Shown here: in pieces, positions 5,288-7,909 of the stretch | Layout: every line of letters begins with the position of its first letter | How positions within the stretch are numbered: position 1 is the first letter of the stretch | Source: Chloroflexota bacterium | GTDB taxonomy: Bacteria; Chloroflexota; Anaerolineae; Anaerolineales; Villigracilaceae | DNA length: 7,909 nt | Assembly (NCBI GenBank): GCA_016191985.1 | Contig: JACPVB010000210.1 | Location: 1-7,909, forward strand | Direction: 5' to 3' | The notes under the pieces: generated by a model | Told to the model about the DNA's origin: nothing | The model's database searches: none | What the model saw: only the letters and a program-made list of their open reading frames with translations | Position numbers and translations under genes: made by a program

Positions 5288-7153
5288 ATGTTCCATAAAA
5301 CCGAATTCGATATAGTCATTTGTGGTGGTGGGCTGGCAGGTCTTGCTTTGGCGCGGCAATTAAAGCTTGAACTTCCGAGTCTTTCCGTTGCCGTGATTGA
5401 CAGGCTTAGCCGCCCCCTTCCGGAAGCCGCTTTCAAGGTGGGTGAATCTTCCATCGAACTTGGGACGTTCTATTACGGCCAAATCTTGAAACTGGATTCA
5501 TACTTTCGAGAACGCCATCTCTTCAAGCTGGGTTTGCGCTTTTTTATGGGGAAATCACAGGAACCAATTGAAGAGCGTCCGGAAACGGGCACGGTCTTGT
5601 TCCCGCTTGTACCGTCATACCAAATAGACCGCGGCAGGCTGGAAAATGATTTGAGGGGCATCGTCGAGGAAATGGGTGTGGTGCTTTTTGAAGGCACGCT
5701 TGTGGAAGATATCGAGTTGGCAAACGCCGATGAAAAACACATAGTCAAATGCCGTCGAAAAGACGATAACACGGGTTTCCAATTGACCAGTCGATGGGCA
5801 GTTGATGCAATGGGACGGCGGCGATTCCTTCAAACCAAATTAGGACTGAAACGCAAACATGGTCACATCGCCAGCGCCGCCTGGTGGCGATACAAAGGCC
5901 GTGTGGATGTGGAAGACCTGGCCGTCGGGAAAGATGCGCAAAAGTGGCGTTCAAATAGTATCGAAAGACGGTATTTTTCGACCAATCATTTGATGAACAA
6001 GGGCTATTGGGTCTGGTTGATTCCCCTCGGTTCGGACGCGACCAGTGTTGGCATTGTCACGGACGAAACAATCCACCCGCAGCATAGCTACGGAACATCT
6101 TACGAAAAGGCATTGGACTGGCTCGAAGCAAATGAGCCAGTCTTGTGGAAGCACCTTCAAGGGCTGGAACCGCTGGATTTTCTCAGCATCAAAAATTTCA
6201 GTTACACCTCGGAACAAATCTTTTCACACCAGCGCTGGAGTTGTGTTGGGGAAGCGGGCGCTTTTCTCGACCCCCTCTACAGCGTGGGTTCCGATTTTAT
6301 CGCCACCGGAAACACAGTCACGGTGGAAATGATCCGTCGTGAGCAAAAGCATGAATTGACACAAGAAGCCGTGGATATTTTCAATAAACTTGTTTTAGAC
6401 ATCTTATTCCAAACCTGCCTGTGCAATTACGAGGGGACGTATTGCGCATTTGGTCACGCACAGATTTTCACTCCCAAACTGGCCTGGGATACTGCGCTGC
6501 ATTGGGCATTCATGTACCAGGTTTTTTCGCAGGGTCTTCTCATCAAACCAACAACGGAAGTCCTTGCCCTGGGCGAGAAATACCGCGAGCTGAATCGTCG
6601 TGTCCAACAGCTTTTTGCGGATTGGTCCAGGAATGCGCCGCCGCAACCGATCTATGTGCGGGGCGATATGACGCGGATGCGCTTCCTGCAACTCCTTCAT
6701 CTGGAGTTGGCTACCCATCGCAGCGAGGAGCAAGTTCTGGATGTTGCGCGAAAAAATTTGGATCGTTTTGAAGAACTGGCCCAGGTATTATTCTGGCAGG
6801 CGGTTACAGAATGTTATCCAGAAAATCCCATGCTCAAAAAACGTCCCTGGATCAATGCCTGGCGCCTCGTCCTGGACCCGCAGAAATGGTCGGAGCAGGG
6901 ATTGTTCGATACAACCACCGCCCCTCGTCCGTTGGAACCGATGCGGGATAACCTTACCGGAATCTTCGCCCCGCAAAGTCTGCGGGAGTTCCTGTTCTAT
7001 GATATGACCTTTCACATCATGCACTGGCAAAAAGGTTTCGTGCATTATCATCTCGTCCCTCCCCTGCTCAAGAGCTTTATCAGGAACAAGCCTGCCCTAT
7101 GGGTGCGGAAATTGATGATCAAAGATTTTCCATCACAGCCAGGAGCTGCCTGA
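5288..7153 (+). CDS. FAD-dependent monooxygenase with flavin-dependent halogenase signatures
   Basis: A 621-residue flavoprotein. Seen: the FAD-binding GxGxxG (G13-GGLAG18), 'VGES' at 51-54, K80 at the place of the catalytic lysine of tryptophan halogenases (K79 in PrnA/RebH), D173-AMGR177, the halogenase motif W241-V-W-L-I-P246, and F326-xx-P329-xx-S332-x-G334, which matches the halide-site FxxPxxSxG motif. Flavin-dependent halogenases use FADH2 from a partner reductase, O2 and chloride or bromide to make HOX. Here all hallmark motifs are present, but many relatives annotated this way are uncharacterised, so halogenation is probable rather than shown. About 287 residues follow the last motif, roughly 100 more than in PrnA; this C-terminal part (rich in Trp/His, e.g. 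'FHIMHWQKGFVHYH') was not recognised and may bind a substrate or carrier protein. No flavin reductase is encoded nearby. It is the last gene of the plus-strand block. An oxygenase or reductase role without halogenation is the alternative. Confidence 0.85.
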   Translation: MFHKTEFDIVICGGGLAGLALARQLKLELPSLSVAVIDRLSRPLPEAAFKVGESSIELGTFYYGQILKLDSYFRERHLFKLGLRFFMGKSQEPIEERPETGTVLFPLVPSYQIDRGRLENDLRGIVEEMGVVLFEGTLVEDIELANADEKHIVKCRRKDDNTGFQLTSRWAVDAMGRRRFLQTKLGLKRKHGHIASAAWWRYKGRVDVEDLAVGKDAQKWRSNSIERRYFSTNHLMNKGYWVWLIPLGSDATSVGIVTDETIHPQHSYGTSYEKALDWLEANEPVLWKHLQGLEPLDFLSIKNFSYTSEQIFSHQRWSCVGEAGAFLDPLYSVGSDFIATGNTVTVEMIRREQKHELTQEAVDIFNKLVLDILFQTCLCNYEGTYCAFGHAQIFTPKLAWDTALHWAFMYQVFSQGLLIKPTTEVLALGEKYRELNRRVQQLFADWSRNAPPQPIYVRGDMTRMRFLQLLHLELATHRSEEQVLDVARKNLDRFEELAQVLFWQAVTECYPENPMLKKRPWINAWRLVLDPQKWSEQGLFDTTTAPRPLEPMRDNLTGIFAPQSLREFLFYDMTFHIMHWQKGFVHYHLVPPLLKSFIRNKPALWVRKLMIKDFPSQPGAA

Positions 7154-7171
7154 AATAAAGCAGATCATCAC

Positions 7172-7213
7172 TTTGCATGTTTGAGGACATCTCAGGGTTT
7201 TTGTTCATGCAGA
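7172..7213 (+). terminator. Weak terminator-like structure after the flavoenzyme gene
   Basis: TGAG (7182-7185) pairs with CTCA (7191-7194) around GACAT, followed by GGGTTTTT ending at 7202. An outer stem can add TTTGCATG-like bases at 7172-7179 with 7206-7213. The stem is short and not G+C-rich, so an intrinsic terminator is only plausible. Its position between two convergent genes fits. The rest of the 7154-7273 gap is A+T-rich; a small inverted repeat CCATG/CATGG (7258-7272) ends just before the stop of the minus-strand gene. Nothing else was seen there. Confidence 0.3.
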
Positions 7214-7273
7214 AAATAAAAAGCTGGTAGTGGGTTAATCGAATATTTATGAAGTTTCCATGTATTGCATGGT

Positions 7274-7909
7274 TCAGCCGCTCACCTTCTTGAGCAGGCT
7301 CTTGTAAAGTTCTTCGGTGCTTTGCAGGGGTTCCATATCCAATTCCTTGGCGAGGATGCGTTTCATTTCCTGGTATTGATTGATCAAACCTGCGCGGTCT
7401 CCCAGGGAGGCGAACACCCGCAGGGATTGACAGTGCAAATCCTCTTGCAGGCTGTCCACACGCAAGGCACGTTGGAGCAGTTCCTGTGAAGTTGTGTAAC
7501 GTTTGTGGAGATAATGATGGTCGGCCAGGGCGCGTAAGGAAGTGAGGTAGACCTGGGTGAGACGCCTGCGTTCGGGGAAAAGCCAGTCGTAATACAGGTT
7601 TTGCAGATATTCGCCGTTGTATAAGTGAATGGCCTGCTCATAGAATCGCGCGGCAGCTTCATCGTCCGGGCTGACGCGGGCTTTGGCAAGGGCGGAGTCG
7701 AATTCGTCCACGTCAATGGTGAAGCGGGCGGCATCGAGGCGGTAATCGCCTGCTTCCACGAGAATGAGGCGCGGAGAATTTTCTCCCGTTTTCATGGCAG
7801 TGCGGAGTCGTGAAAGCGCGGTGTGGAAGGCGGTTAATCCACGGCCTGCCTTTTCAGACCAGATGGCATCAAAGGCGCGGTCGGCAGGGATGCGCTCTCC
7901 GCGAAAAGT
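7274..7909 (-). CDS. BTAD-domain transcriptional activator, C-terminal part (5' end outside window)
   Basis: The minus strand is open from the window edge at 7909 to a TGA at 7276-7274, giving the last 211 residues. The first about 45 residues (RGERIPADRAFDAIWSEK, then TAFHTALSRLR) match the end of an OmpR-like winged-helix DNA-binding domain. After a linker with 'DVDEFDSAL' comes an all-helical bacterial transcriptional activation domain with TPR-like helices: 'YNGEYLQNLYYDWLFPERR', 'ALRVDSLQEDLHCQSL', 'GDRAGLINQYQ', 'ELDMEPLQSTEELYKSLL'. Wing plus BTAD is the SARP/AfsR core, which activates specialised-metabolite genes in actinomycetes. In Chloroflexota the same pair often ends very large proteins with an N-terminal ATPase. 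Which form this is cannot be decided here. An internal Met at 7795 should not be taken as the start, since it would cut off the DNA-binding domain. It converges on the P450 block and may regulate it, by proximity only. Confidence 0.88.
   Translation of the reverse strand, partial: TFRGERIPADRAFDAIWSEKAGRGLTAFHTALSRLRTAMKTGENSPRLILVEAGDYRLDAARFTIDVDEFDSALAKARVSPDDEAAARFYEQAIHLYNGEYLQNLYYDWLFPERRRLTQVYLTSLRALADHHYLHKRYTTSQELLQRALRVDSLQEDLHCQSLRVFASLGDRAGLINQYQEMKRILAKELDMEPLQSTEELYKSLLKKVSG

Noticed and set aside
7265..7489. Plus-strand open frame of 74 codons opposite the BTAD gene
   Set aside because: The minus-strand frame has clear BTAD motifs throughout; the plus frame has no domain and no convincing ribosome binding site.
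1..7909. CRISPR arrays, tRNA or rRNA genes
   Set aside because: No regularly spaced direct repeats, no tRNA-like cloverleaf and no rRNA signature were seen on either strand.

Overview
This is bacterial DNA of moderate G+C with tightly packed genes. The best guess for its source is a member of the Chloroflexota (Anaerolineae-like). That guess rests on three things: the BTAD-type regulator at the right end, a REP-like 'CCCTTCGACTGGCTTAGGGC' motif, and an intergenic inverted repeat of a kind I associate with such genomes. No taxonomic marker gene is present, so the assignment is tentative.

Layout. Positions 1-58 (minus strand) hold what looks like the first 19 codons of a gene running off the left edge, possibly a transposase. 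Positions 59-287 are non-coding and carry a 15-bp-arm inverted repeat (152-211) and a compact hairpin just before the first ribosome binding site. A plus-strand block follows from 288 to 7153: three tandem, clearly paralogous cytochrome P450 genes (288-1676, 1681-3027, 3073-4425), a FabG-type short-chain dehydrogenase/reductase with a TTG start (4498-5250), and a 621-residue FAD-dependent monooxygenase with flavin-dependent halogenase signatures (5288-7153). Gaps inside the block are 4, 45, 72 and 37 bases, so one operon is likely. Positions 7154-7273 are non-coding with a weak terminator-like element. From the right edge back to 7274, on the minus strand, is the C-terminal part of a winged-helix/BTAD transcriptional activator, convergent with the block.

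How the genes may work together (inference). Three P450s, a ketoreductase-type SDR and a halogenase-like flavoenzyme form an oxidative tailoring set, as expected in a specialised-metabolite pathway. No scaffold-building enzyme (PKS, NRPS, terpene synthase, fatty-acyl ligase) and no ferredoxin or reductase for the P450s lies in the window, so the substrate is unknown and electrons must come from elsewhere in the genome. The BTAD protein is a candidate regulator by proximity only.

The most notable details are in the first P450. Its oxygen-activation motif reads AGQMTT, lacking the usual acidic residue that both sister genes keep. It carries an in-frame insertion that matches a REP-like palindromic repeat. 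Its last quarter differs in codon use from the rest and resembles the third P450.
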